This document shows positions 38,093 through 50,836 of a DNA stretch of 64,000 nt, piece by piece; positions within the stretch are counted from its first letter, which is position 1, and each line of letters begins with the position of its first letter. A program made the translations under genes and the position numbers. The DNA comes from Anoplolepis gracilipes (lineage: Eukaryota; Arthropoda; Insecta; Hymenoptera; Formicidae), in assembly GCF_047496725.1 (NCBI RefSeq), contig NC_132986.1, forward strand, positions 2,504,001 to 2,568,000, in the 5' to 3' direction. The notes under the pieces were generated by a model. That model was not told where the DNA came from, did no database searches, and was given only the letters and a program-made list of their open reading frames with translations.

Positions 38093-38095
<3 letters not shown>
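37515..38095. promoter_or_regulatory. CpG-rich island with Su(H)- and Fox-like sites
   Basis: High-complexity block containing TGTGGGAAC (37749-37757, a match to the Su(H)/CSL consensus), TGTTTAC (37800-37806, forkhead-type) and CAGGT/CACCT E-box-like sites near 37815-37835. Motif matches alone do not prove function. No open frame is convincing. Confidence 0.22.

Positions 38096-38152
<57 letters not shown>
38096..38152. repeat. (GA)n microsatellite, longest in window
   Basis: Pure GA array of about 28 units. Confidence 0.97.
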
Positions 38153-38154
<2 letters not shown>

Positions 38155-39506
38155 AAAGTACCATACTCTTTAAAAGGATGCAAATTTTATTTTAATTTAA
38201 TGAAAAAGAAACTTGCTTTTTACCTCTTCACATAATCTCTGAACAGGTTCATTACAAATATTTACGTAAAAAGAATAAAGTACTGTATATTCATCTCTCT
38301 TTTAATAATATAAAACGTACTGAGGAAGCAAACGGACAGCCGAGTTTGCTAAGTAGATTAAAGCTTAAATTATATACTATACATTATACTCTAAATTGTT
38401 CTTACGACACGAGATATTATCACATTTCTTTGTCTAAAAAAAGGACTTTAACAAAATTCACAATTTCCAAAACATTTAATTTTTTTCACATTAAAAGCAT
38501 GGAATAAGTACTTTGAAAATATAAAATTAAATTTATCAAAAACAGTCCTCGTCATATTAATCGCCATTTTAATCGAAAGAAAGAGTTTAATGCCTAAAGT
38601 CGTAAATAAATATATCAGTGCTTCAATAGACGACACGCGACTTTTTTTATAGCTTTGATGTATCTATTTACTACATTATAAAGCGTTTGTAAAATGCAAG
38701 GAAAATTTGCCAAATGAGAAGAAAGTTGTTCTTTCAGATTACTCTTGATAAGCGTCTTGTTAGCAAAGTACGAAAACGTAGTTCTTTCGTACTTTGCTTT
38801 CTGAATAAAGTTTTAGTAATAGATCAATGAATGAACGCCCTATTACTCCCTAAAATATCCTAATGCGCCGTATTTTAGTTTAGTTATTTGTACAACACTC
38901 GTCTTTTCGATTTTACTATGTCGACCTTTTCCGATATCAAATGTCGATCGATAGAAGATGATCTTGTTTTTTCTTAACAAATAGATAGAAATATATTTTT
39001 ATATACATGTGTAAAAATATAGTTATCTGCTTTTAAACTCTTTTATAAAAATGCGCTTTTTACTTAATAAGATTTATATAATAAGATATACTTAAAAATA
39101 GAAATATTAAAGATCGAACTGTAAAAAAATGTTTCGACAAATATGCTATTTAATTGCATAGCTGTTAACTGTTAATATTAGCTACTTAAATTATGGATTT
39201 AACGTAATTATATTCGTGTGTCTATTAATATCAGCAAGAAGTCGTAGAACAGTCGTGCGATGTTCGCGAAATTAATTTAATGAACTCTAGTATTATAATC
39301 CGAGGAAAATGTCTTCGCCGATTTATGTAACGCACATAAACCCGTACGCAACGATTTCCTTTTATTACGCGAGGATATGCTTCGCGAGGTTACCCTGCCT
39401 CTTCCTTGGACTCGTTATGTCAGTTTTCTCGTTTTCGTGGAATTCAACTGAGAAATGGAGACCGGCAGCATATATACGTACCATATGTACGTGTGTATAT
39501 GTATGT

Positions 39507-39509
<3 letters not shown>
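38153..39509. other. AT-rich noncoding DNA with a perfect hairpin
   Basis: AT-rich apart from 39290-39480. It holds the 14-bp perfect hairpin at 38762-38798. No gene recognised. Confidence 0.5.
38762..38798. repeat. Perfect 14-bp hairpin
   Basis: AGCAAAGTACGAAA (38762-38775), a 9-nt loop, and the exact reverse complement (38785-38798). One of the strongest short hairpins in the window. The arm is shorter than a usual pre-miRNA stem and pairing stops at both flanks. Confidence 0.85.

Positions 39510-39549
<40 letters not shown>
39510..39549. repeat. (TA)n microsatellite
   Basis: About 19-20 TA units; it generates Tyr/Ile repeats in overlapping frames. Confidence 0.97.
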
Positions 39550-39553
<4 letters not shown>

Positions 39554-41736
39554 GTACATATATACACATATATATGCGCGCGCATTTGATCCTTTTTTTT
39601 TATCTTGTGCGCTTTTCCCATTACGGCCGCGGCACTCTACCTCCTATCCTTCGGGTTACTTTATATGCATTATTCTTTGTAAATACGTACCTCTCCATTG
39701 CGCCATGCATTTAAAAAGATTTTCTGGCCGATGGCGTATCTTATCGCTTGATGAACGGCTCTCATTTCTTGATAACGATCTTTTGAATCTCGGTATGGCT
39801 GTATCGATCATGTTATATATGAGCAGTATATGTTTTGTCGATATAAAATTTGCCAGATTTCTGATATAATTTTGCTCTTGCCAAGTCGGTACTGCAAATG
39901 TTTCACGAAAAAGCGGATAAAGTCTAAAAATTGTGATGGAATTTTGTATTATATTCTATAATTATTATAGTTGTAATTGAATTGTATTTATATGTATATT
40001 CACTTATCTTTTGAATCACTGAATAACTTTAACATTGCATTATGTAGGAATCAACAAATGATCAACAGTAATTATAAAGAAGACTATGAAAAATGATTAT
40101 AGAAATCGTTAATATTCTCTTCATCAAGGTAATCTATGTTCAATGATTTATTTGTTCGTGATAAAATCATGTGACAAATCTATTCTTGGAAAATCTGTTT
40201 TTCCGTTATCTATTAAAATCTGGGAAATTCAGGAAATGTATAAGAATTATATTCCTTGTAAAAGCTTCATCATATAATGTATGTCTCGTTATGCGGGACG
40301 CAATTAGTCACACAGTAGAGCCTTTAAAACTCGGTTATCCAATTAAGGATAGGCCGGAGCGAACTCGTGATCTACAATATTACTTCGAACCCTTTGAAAA
40401 GCCGCGCTCTAACGAGATGCACAAACGGGAAAGAAAGAGAGAGAAAAGGAGACAAAAAGAGAAAGAGAGAGAATCAGGTGCGCGTCGCTAAAGAATGCAG
40501 AATTCGTGAGGAAGACAAAGGTCCGCACGCGGCGGCACCACGTGCTCTTCTCCAAAGGTTCAGAAGCTTTGAATCTGCATACACATGCAGAGACAACATC
40601 TACTAGGTCTTGAATTTCCCACGTTTCGGCGAGAACGAGCCGACAGCATTCGATCGTGGTGTGTGATGTTTGCCCAAATAATTCCCGAATTAGTAGGGAT
40701 GTTTGAGTAAGAGCGAACCCCGCGAGAGTCGCCCGTTAGACGATTCCAAGCCGAATGTCCGTTCTCACAGGAAATCTTCCAAAGATGTGACACGTGGTAC
40801 GTGATGCATTTTTAGTCTTTACGATTTTATTATTACTGTTAATCTACTGGAAAAAATAATTTAACTCAATTTTCTCGCTTATCAATTCTCTTGCTTTAAA
40901 CTCCGTATTTACCGTAATGTCGTTTTGAAATATAATGCATGTGTGTAAAAATTTAACTCGTACTTTGTTGAATGAAATTTGAAAATTGCCGTAGTGAAAG
41001 TTTTAGCAAAATTATATTTGATTGATTGAATCTAAAATTAAATTAAACTCTCAAGATGTATGCAAAATAAACAATATACAGGACATATATTGTATATAAA
41101 AAAAATAAAAACACATTTTAACATTAAAAAAGTCCATACACGCAATAAATAAAAATTAAAGAAACAAAAATTTAAGATGCTACATATTAAAATTCATTAC
41201 TTATATACATATGTATATTTAGTGCGTTTGGTGTCAACGAAATATTTTTATTATATTTTTTCCGGAAAATCAAAATCTATCTAGGTATTCATAAATTAAA
41301 ATTAGCAGTGAGAAAGATTAAATATGAATCCGTTAACCAATTAAAAGCATGCTCTTAGATAAAATGTATTGACATTCAACGATTTTAGTCCTAAATGTTT
41401 CTCGTGCCAGTGTGATTTAATCAAACAATATAGTATCTATCATTTACCGTAATTTTCGCGAACCATTCGAATGCGACGTTCGCATTGAGAATTTTTCCGA
41501 TGAATTCTACTTGTTTCGAGCAAAAAGAATTAAAGTACGATATATAGACGATACTAACACCAATTCCCTTCGGTGGAAAACCGAAAACAGAAGGGTAGAG
41601 ATCCTCTTCTCCTCCTCAGGTAATATCGTCGGCGCAGTAAACTCGATAAGAACGCTACCGTAAAAAGTTACGGTAGCTTTATTTTATTACGAGAATTGGT
41701 GCAATCCGAACGGATACGTTCGAGGATAGATCGATC
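39550..41736. other. Mixed noncoding DNA
   Basis: AT-rich with CpG-containing parts at 40290-40800 and 41400-41680. The 106-codon plus frame ending at 40491 is partly a purine-rich run. A perfect 10-bp hairpin lies at 41654-41677. No gene recognised. Confidence 0.45.
41654..41677. repeat. Perfect 10-bp hairpin
   Basis: GCTACCGTAA (41654-41663), loop AAAG, TTACGGTAGC (41668-41677). It lies about 60 bases before the proposed element start. Confidence 0.75.
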
Positions 41737-42389
41737 TATATAGGGTGATTCGGAAAAAAACCACAATATCTGAGAAGCGTATTTTGGGGATAAAAGTAAA
41801 AAAAAAATAAGAATGTTTCAATAAACATACGTCCAAACCTTCATTACTAAGGAAGTAACAGCGTGTTAACAGTAAAATGTCTGTCAAATTATTTTCAAAA
41901 TAGCATATGCAACAGAAAGGCACAGAAATATTAATTTTGTAATGAAATGTATATATTATATAGTTGAAAAATATTCTTATTTTTCTGAAAATATATCCAT
42001 GTATTCAGAAGCATTAGATCCATTCATCAGTTCGTTTATGAATCACATATATGGATTAAAAAATGTGTAAATTGAAAAAAGGATAATAGAGTAGTTAGTT
42101 TCCGAATGAAATTTAAAATTAGAAATTTATTTCAGTCCAAGTAGATCATTCAAGGATACATCATCGCTACATTTTATTTTAGTAATCTGCTATTATAGTC
42201 AGAGTACTTAACTTACTCTTAACTTACAGAGAAATGGACTTATTTGTAAAGGCAAAATAATTTAATAATAATATCATATTTAATCGACAGATTACAACGG
42301 ATTATAAAAGTCTCGCTATTTTAATCTGCTCTCATATATATTAAATGTGTTCTCCAAAATAACAGTTTTCTTCCCGTACACCCTGTATA
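41737..42389. mobile_element. Possible non-autonomous DNA element with TATAnAGGGTG ends
   Basis: The left end reads TATATAGGGTGATTCGG; the right end, reverse-complemented, reads TATACAGGGTGTACGGG. Both continue into A-rich sequence; roughly 16 of the first 24 positions match. The 650-bp interior is AT-rich with no transposase. A target duplication cannot be separated from the TATA at each end. Similar AGGGTG-type ends are familiar from repeats in insect genomes, but the family is not identified. Confidence 0.35.
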
Positions 42390-43820
42390 AGATTCATTCG
42401 CTACGTTGCGGTTCGGTCGGCCGCTGCCGATCTCGCGACCTCGCCTTTTGCCGGCGGCTCTTACTGTCTTCAGAAGCATCAATCTTACTGAAGCGAATGC
42501 ACTGTCTTCGGTCGCGTGAAAAGTGCTCCTCGTCACCACATCGCGTAGCGCCCGCAGAAAAAGCTTCGACATTACGGGAACGGGTTTTGCGCCTTAAAAG
42601 CTTCAGGCCGACGAGAGACGCGACGAGAACAGTCGGTTTGACAGACGAGAGAACGAGTTCACGCCGAATTATCATAAAGAAGATATCTCGGAGTGCGCTC
42701 TTCTGATTTAAGATTTAATTTCAAATAAATTGAATAAAATTAAAAAAGAATTACGTAAAAGAGTTGTGCCAAATTTTTATTGCTAGTGGATTCTAAATTT
42801 TAATTTTGATTAAATTATAGTAAAAGAAAAATCCGATTTTCCTAAATTACAATCTCCGTTACATTTATAATAAAATTATAGTTATATCGATATATATACA
42901 TATATATATATGTAAAAATTTAATTCTCCAGAAGCCATTTAGATCAAGATGTTTGACTTTCCTTTCGCTACATACATAGTACATTACAGCAATTGCGCGC
43001 AACACGTTGATAAGGTAAAGACTTCCTTTACACGGGGTCTCGTTAACGAGCGGAAAACGATTGTCGCGGGACCTCCGTCCTCGATGATCACGTTCTATGC
43101 TAGCGAGCCTATCACCATGCATTTCCCGGAAATTTCGCAGAAGGTAGAGAGAGCTCGAGACAAAGGCCCGCGACGACCTGACGCCTTCTAAGGTGCATCG
43201 CGGTGTGCATGCGTGCGCCAGAAACGGAGGCGCGGAGCCACCTGGACGCCGACGAGGCCACCGACGAGGCACCGGCCGCGAGAGAGACCTCTTCTTCTTC
43301 TTCGTCTTTCTGCCTTTTACGGATTTAGAGATACGTATGCTCGCTGACCGTCAAATCTCGTCGTATAAATTTTTTTTCCGCGCACACATTCCCATTGATT
43401 TTTGCTGTTGATTTCGAAATATGACAATAAGAGAAGTCGACGATTTTTTATTTAATTTCTCGTAGAGGAACAAATCTCTGATTTAGACACGAATTAAATT
43501 TGGGAGAAAGTAACACATTTCAAATTTCGAGAATTTAAACGAAACGAGTTCAAACACCTTGCGGGCTGGAAATAATTTTTTTAATTACGATTCTTAGATA
43601 TTTTTATGGAAAAATAAAAATTGTATTTTTATACAATCTTAATCGGTTCACACATTACCATACAATAATTAAGACATTTACATTTGAATTTGGAGTGCTG
43701 TGGATTAGCGGATTCGAATAAGGTGCCTTAGAAGGTATCTGCGAATCGATAAATCTCCGAAACTTTCGGCGATTGACGAAGACCGGGACGAGAATCGCGG
43801 GACTGGAGAAGCTCGCCGAG
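42390..43820. other. CpG-rich islands and AT-rich spacers
   Basis: Bases 42390-42710 and 42940-43430 are CpG-rich with overlapping frames of 80-135 codons on both strands. CCGACGAGGC-like direct repeats occur near 43247-43270. Intervening DNA is AT-rich, with a TATA-rich run at 42885-42911. No gene recognised. Confidence 0.4.
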
Positions 43821-43864
43821 AGGGGGATAAAAGGGAGATAAAAGGGGGATAAAAGGGGGATAAA
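43821..43864. repeat. 11-bp minisatellite, 4 copies
   Basis: Unit AGGGGGATAAA in four head-to-tail copies (43821, 43832, 43843, 43854); the second copy has one substitution. Confidence 0.95.
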
Positions 43865-46716
43865 GAGGAAGAGAGAAAGAGAAGCGGTTTTTCAAGCGAG
43901 ATACACCATAAACGGCCGAAGACAAGGCTGACTCTAAATGGCCGCGGACGGGAGCCGCGAGATGCTACGTGTACTCTCGTGCTCATAAGTCTTGACGTAG
44001 CCCGCGCCAGGCTATCTTTTCGACGAATCGTCGTCCTTTTTTACATCTCTACGCCGCTGAAACGGGCTACATGCTCGCTCCTCGTGGCGAACGAGCACAT
44101 GCCACGCGAGAGAGGAGACAGCAAAATGAACATGTACATGTACATCGCGACCTTCGTTGTATGTTAAATAAATGCGCCTTTGCGAGAAAAATTCGGGCAC
44201 GATGTGACATCCGCGCAAGGTCACCTATATCATAATCTGTTCATCTCTCAACAATGCTGGGACAATCGTTGGATCAGACATCTACGAAAGAGGGAAATAT
44301 GAAAACGATTTGTAACGACAAAGGTGGGCGGAGAATTGTAGATATACATTGTCATTCCATAATAATCGATACGTATCCAAGTATGAGATAAAAAAATATA
44401 AGACTCAGTAAGAAAAATTGTTAAAAAAAAAATGTATGTACACTTTTTGATAAAACATTACATTCTCAACTGGAAAAAAAATTACAGTTGCGAAGAATTA
44501 GTTTTTCAGGAATCGCAATTAATCCCTTTGCTGTATAAATCCTATAATATGATATAATTGCACTGATTGTGCGTGAGTTTTGATGCGATAGGGTAAATAT
44601 ACACTAATGATAACTCGATACGCAAATACGAATATATAGAACGTAGATAGGAAACGTAGTAATATTTGTGTATACTAAAGCACAAATTCACGGTTGGAGC
44701 AATTAATCCAATAAAATGTAGCCCACACATGGCGTAGCGTGTACGCTGTTAGATTGCATCAATTTACTTCGTGAAGGTAGATTACAAGAAATAAAAAGTA
44801 TTGTTTTAAGTTACACGCACGTCCTCGAAAAATTTTACTTTTAGATGTTTAATACAGTGATATTATGCTAAAATTATTTTTCGCAAAAAAAAAATCGATT
44901 AGTTCTAGTAGTTTCAACACAAAAATAACAAATTCGCAATTTATCATTTTTAATAAAATGCGTGATAAAAGCGCTTTTTTTGAATAATGTAAATGACCTA
45001 AAAAATGGTGCAAAAATATATAATATTTAAAATAATCGTAATACATATTAACATTGGCTGCAAAAATTAGCCTTGTCAAATATCACGCTCGAAATCAAAT
45101 GCGCGATCGATCCCTTGGTGAAAATATAGACGCATAAAAGATGCAAGGAGCGACGAGATGTGTGCATGTGCAATGCGTGCGTGTGCGAGCGCAATGGTCC
45201 TTCTGCATATTTGATCGCGTGGAAACGCTTCGTTACGCTAATACCATCAATATCGACGTTTAACGCGGAACGCGAAACTGTCAATGCAACGCTGCTGAAA
45301 CGCTCGTTATCGATCGCGTCCGGCGCGCAACTAGTGCATCATTATTATAGGCTAGGTATGGCGTATCATTTATTAAAGGAAAAAAACAGTCATCGAGATA
45401 AATATGCAGGTTGATAAATATACCGCGCTGGCGTATCACTTTTATTACCTAAAAACTCGCGACGGAAATACGCTTTTACGTAGAACTTTTATAGAAGCAG
45501 GCTTTATCCGCGAAGAGGTATCGCGCGTCTCGCTTTGAAGAGAATGTAATCAGGTCCTACACATCCGGAAGTCTACTCGTACGTGCCGACGCAAGCTCGT
45601 AAGGAGCACCTTTGTACCCAAGCTACGCAAACCGGATGCACAACCGCCTCTTCCGTGTTCTTCCTCCGTTTGCCCAGCTGCACCACGCGAGACACGGCGA
45701 CGTAGAAGCGAGGAATTTAATTCTAAAAATATGTTTCAGAATTTAAATAAAAGTATTAAGATCCATGTTTTTTTTTAAGCTATAATTTAATGATGACGAG
45801 TAAGCGCAGAGTACAAAATTTATGTAGTTGTATCGCGGTGCGATCTTTGCTCTTAAGAAGCCGAGGAAGATGTAATTTGAGATTATAAAAGCTAGGTAAA
45901 TTTTATGAGAATTGCACACTAAATGGTATTTACTTTTTCCGTTTACATGATATGCAGCAAAATGGAAAAATTACGATGACAAAAATTACGACGAACAGAA
46001 ACAGAAGACTGAGAAGAGAGAGCATAACCCGCCCCTTATCCCACAATCAATAATACCTAGTTTAATATATGTATCTCATGCGTACACACATCTTATAGCG
46101 TGTACCTCAGAAATCAGTGTTTGATTCTACGTTCACTCTTAATTATAACAAATAAATATAAAATATATTATACAATATTACAATGAAAACTTTATTACGA
46201 ACAATTCTAAACTCTCTGTTACAAGGCAACACGAAAGCTTTGACGTAATTGTGCGCACATGTTGCCAACTACATGATGAGTGAAATTGAATTAAATTAAG
46301 ATAGTTGTATAAATGATAAAGCCATCACAAACAGAAGCAGAGTATACGCATTGTAATTGCCACAAACTGATTATAGTCGCGCAAATGATAAAATTGCAGG
46401 AAACAATTCCCGAGGTGATAAAATTCCACGAAGCATTATATACGTACCAAATGCATGTGCAAAACATATGAGTGCAATTAAACAAAATTACCATGATTGT
46501 GTAAATACTATGTAGCCTGAAATAGTATAACTATTAACAAATGGATCTTCTCTATTCTTATTATTCTTTCCAGAAAAATATTTCTGTGCACAAATATGTT
46601 ATATTATATTATTTAGATATATTACATATACCTTATAAATATAATATAATGTCCATAAGCAATCATATTTTATTTTATTATCTAAATTCTTCTATTAATT
46701 TTACACACATAAATAC
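43865..46716. other. CpG-rich blocks and AT-rich DNA
   Basis: Bases 43865-44360 and 45050-45720 are CpG-rich; the remainder is AT-rich. ACATGTACATGTACAT near 44130-44145 is a short tandem motif. Overlapping short frames only. Confidence 0.45.

Positions 46717-46773
<57 letters not shown>
46717..46773. repeat. (TA)n microsatellite
   Basis: TA array of about 57 bp with one ATGTAT interruption near 46728-46732. Confidence 0.97.
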
Positions 46774-46774
<1 letters not shown>

Positions 46775-46845
46775 CTTGTCATTTTTAATAGAAAATTTTT
46801 CAATTATATGATAATATAATAAAAAGAAACTTTGCAAACCTAGCG

Positions 46846-47258
46846 CTACTTGTATTTTGAAAAATTCCTAAATACTCTGTATATATCCAGGCGGATAGAT
46901 AAGGAAATTATTCGAGCAACGCCATTTCTTCGGACGTGTGAAAACCAGTCATGCTTGGGGCACCCTTGAACTATCTTCGTTTCTAACTCTTTCGATCCTC
47001 TTTCACCATAATATCTAACGCTCTGATATTGAATGGTCTCGTGATTCGTATTGATAGGCAATTTGCCAATTTCCACCTTATTCCATCCACCAATCTCCTA
47101 CCAGCGCTTTCTACCAGCTTGCGGTCTTTTCCAACGATTCTTTTTCTCAATCGTTCGCGTCGAGTATACTTTTCATTTGGATCCATGATCGTTCCATTCA
47201 TAAACGTGGAGGGTCTTTCGATCGAAAACGTAGGTGAAACAGCATTGCGGGTCCTCAT
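46846..47258 (-). pseudogene. Possible decayed coding sequence of unknown origin, with a frameshift
   Basis: On the minus strand an ATG frame runs from 47258 to a TAG at 46983 (91 codons); a second frame is open from 47097 to a TAG at 46846 and overlaps it. Both have ordinary charged and hydrophobic composition with little low-complexity sequence, unlike most chance frames in the window. The first is richest in protein-like sequence before the overlap and the second after it, as expected if one older reading frame was broken by an indel near 47085. No domain or family was recognised; a transposon gene, a viral-derived fragment and a host gene copy remain possible. An upstream in-frame stop precedes the ATG directly. 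Confidence 0.3.
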
Positions 47259-50200
47259 TCAGAGTTTTATCGTTTTTTATGAATGTAATCTTTCATTTAA
47301 CTTTTATATGTACCCAAAAAAATAAATTTTCAATTTTATTCAAAGATTAAACTGAAATTAGTTGATAAGATAAATTTGTAATACTATCAAATTGTAACAG
47401 AAGCATATTTAATTAAATCTTATTGCACACATGGAAAACATTTAATATATTGTACATCGGTTCCGCATAACATTTTATGCAAAACTATTTCCTTTCTCAA
47501 CTTACAGAGTTTAATTTCATTTATTTCTGTCATGGACGACAATTTTATTCTTTCAAATTTAATGTTTTCATTTATAACTATCAAGTAGAACAAATAAAAG
47601 AGAGATAAGCAAAACGAAAAATATCTATTTCTAACAAGAAACATTTTTATTTTAATTGACGAAAATGTCGATCGTTAAATTTCTATCATTTTCATCCAAT
47701 AAATGGAGCAATATTTTAATTTGACAATATTCGATAAATATAATACCGTATTTATATGATGAATTATTTGAATGTGTTATTTTATGCAATCGCAATATTA
47801 TCATGTTGGTATACATTACCTAATTCATCTACAGAATGAGACAGTTGTATCAACATGGCAAATATTTGCGAAATTAACGCACCGTATAAAATCACCTTTA
47901 GTCGAAAATTGTCATCCGCACGATAAGCCGTATCTGTTATCTATTACTATGCATACCTGCCGCATCAGCTTTCGTGATTATTTAAAATATCTGATATCCG
48001 ACGCGCTACCAAATTTCACGTGAGCGGCTATCGTGTCGTCGATATAATTTGTGGATTAAAGTCGGTAGTCTCTAATTATCGAATTAGCCTTGTCGCTTGA
48101 TTAATTAGTTTAATTACCAATTTATACCTTCGTTTCGCATATTATCCTCGTAAATTGGAGAGGACAAACAGATTTATCCATTGACGCTGGTAATACTTCA
48201 GTTTTTAGCATATCATTTGGTATCTCAATTTAGTAATATTTTCGACCCTATTTTGGAAGATATTAATTGATAACGACGTTCGAAAAGCACAGTTTATTTT
48301 CAACTCCGTATGCATTCATAATTTCGCGCAATGAAAATATTATTGCACGTGCTGAAATATTTATTTCAAATTTGTAAAATAAAAGCTATTGTTAAAATTA
48401 ATTGATTGTAGAAAGCAAATTTGCAACGGTTTTGTGGCAAAATCATTTTTTCGGTATTTTACTGATTTCGCATTGCAAAAATTTACTCTTTATGGTGAAT
48501 AAAAAGACGACAAAATTTATAAATGTAATTTCGATACAAAATAGTAATCGCTTTTTTGAAATTAACAATGCAGAATTTAAAATTAAAATTAAAATATAAT
48601 AAAAAAAATTGAAAACTAAAGTGCAAAATAATTTGAAAAATAAAATTGCACATATAATAAAATATAATTATAATAAAATTATAAATATGAAATATTTTTA
48701 ATGCGCACATCTATAAATATATAATAGACGTATAATATTATTTTTTTTACCTTGTTGAAAAAGATATAAATTCAACCCTCTTAAAAAAGAATAACATACC
48801 GACATCTGTTGGAGTCACCCCTAAGTAATCATCCCTTTAGCAAAGTATTGATAGTTGGAGTTAAAAGATTCAATATATATACGACTGTAATTAATTATTT
48901 TTATTTTAAAAACAATATAAATTTCAACAAGATTAATTTAAAAAATCTTATATTTTTGTATTAATCTTTTAAGTATATGTTGTCATTAGAGAATCTTTTT
49001 AAGGGAAATTCACATGACTAACTGCAGATAAGGTAGAGAGATTCGGTGCGAGAAATTCTCATTTCAACATCCCTTCAGCTGATCGGGCAGTTCGATTATT
49101 AGCACTCGGTGTATATCCTACCGTTGAATATTTACAAATGTATCAAAATCGTCGTGTTCAATGTAAAGAATTACAGGATTTTGCGACGGACTTTATCATT
49201 AACGGTAGATGCGATCCCACATAGTTACTAACGCTTCTGCTTTTACCTTTACGGTAAAATGATAATTTCATTCTCTTTAACTCCCTGTAATCTCCTCCCT
49301 TTTAACGGTAATCAATATATTATTCGTCAAACAATTTTGGCAAGCGCATATTTTTGATTTCCCTCGAAAACATCGAACGTGGAAGTCTTCATTCAGGCAA
49401 TCAAGCAAATCACTCCTTGCGAGGAGACAGAGAAAACGGCGGCGGGGATAAAAATACGGCGTGAATGAAGGGGCGGTCTCTACGACGTGACACACGACTT
49501 CGTACGCCACGGAAACGCGTTATTCAAATTTTATATTCGATTATGCAAATTAATGTGAGACGCATAAAACTGTCTCTGGAATTTGTCCGACGGTGAGAGG
49601 TTTCCACGGGGGAGGAAATGAATTTTATGTTTCTTCGGAAACAAAAGTCTGTGTCGGCGCCAATCTATCTCTTTTTCCTCTTTGCTCTTTCCCCTTGAAT
49701 CTGATCTCTTGCCATCCTTTGACTCGATGTCGTAACTTCTGGCGATATGCTCCTGTTTCGCAAAAGAGGCAGACGGGGATATGCAAAGGAGATAAGGGGG
49801 GAGGGAGGACTGGTTCTCTTCGACACTGTCGTGCATATGTCTTCCGGAAACGGAAAATATTGCGTCGGGAATGTTGCGAGGCATGTTTCCAACTTTGCGA
49901 CTTCCGTTATGCTGCTAAACACCCCTACCCCTTTTCCCGAACTTGCTCGCTTCGAGATAACAGCTGACACATATTTGCGTGATTATTTCTAATCAACTAC
50001 GGCGAGAATAAAATTTTAAATAAAAGACAACAGAGATTATTAAATATTTATGTTTTAGCAACAACAACAAAATATTGTTATTTATTTGACTTATTAACTG
50101 ACTTATTTAACAAGTTACGATTAATAATAAAATTCACACACGTTTTTCCTCAAAAGAGAAATTTATTTCACATACGCGAAATAATTTGCAAGCAAGAGTA

Positions 50201-50816
50201 GGCAAGGCCTCTTCGAAGATGCCCTATGTATCTCGCTGAATGTATTCCTATCAGGAGTATTGAGAGTATCTTGACGTTTTGCACGTCGACGACGAATTTC
50301 CACGACGTCAGGATATCCAATTTCAACGCCGACTAGAATAAAGCATGATATCACCCCGCGCGAGTGTGATGGATGCATTTAGATTGCGCTCGGTAAATCG
50401 AGTTCAACGTAGACGCTGCTGCGGCGTTTTACGGAGAGAGGACGAGAAGGAGAGAAGAGAGAAAGACCGGGCGCGAGAGGGAGAGATGGAGAATGAAGGG
50501 ATTTTAACGAAATCGCAGTGATGCCATGCAAATGGCCCGGTAACAGCTTCCGCGCCTGTATCCTCCGCGTCGCGGACACGCCGACTGTGTTGTGCGCGGC
50601 GCGGCTTAACTCAATTCCATACATATTTTAACACCGGCAAAACCGTAAGAAAATTGCGTGATATGCATAAACGACTTTGCAAACTCGGTTACAAAATGGG
50701 GATTGCGCGTCCGGTGTCACGCGCGCTCCACCCCTCCACGCAAAATCATTTCGAGCGGGGTTGTTACCAGGAGCCTTTTCCTGTTCGGCCCCTGATAGCC
50801 GCGAGATAGATTCTTA
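47259..50816. other. AT-rich desert then CpG-rich blocks
   Basis: Bases 47259-49000 are AT-rich with one balanced block at 47870-48190. Bases 49000-50000 and 50140-50800 are richer in CpG, with overlapping frames of 60-124 codons on both strands. A small TTTTACC/GGTAAAA inverted repeat lies near 49240-49258. No gene recognised. Confidence 0.45.
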
Positions 50817-50836
50817 TTTTTTTTTTTTTTTTTTTT
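50817..50836. repeat. Poly-T tract (20 nt)
   Basis: Uninterrupted T run; no attached retroelement recognised. Confidence 0.9.
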
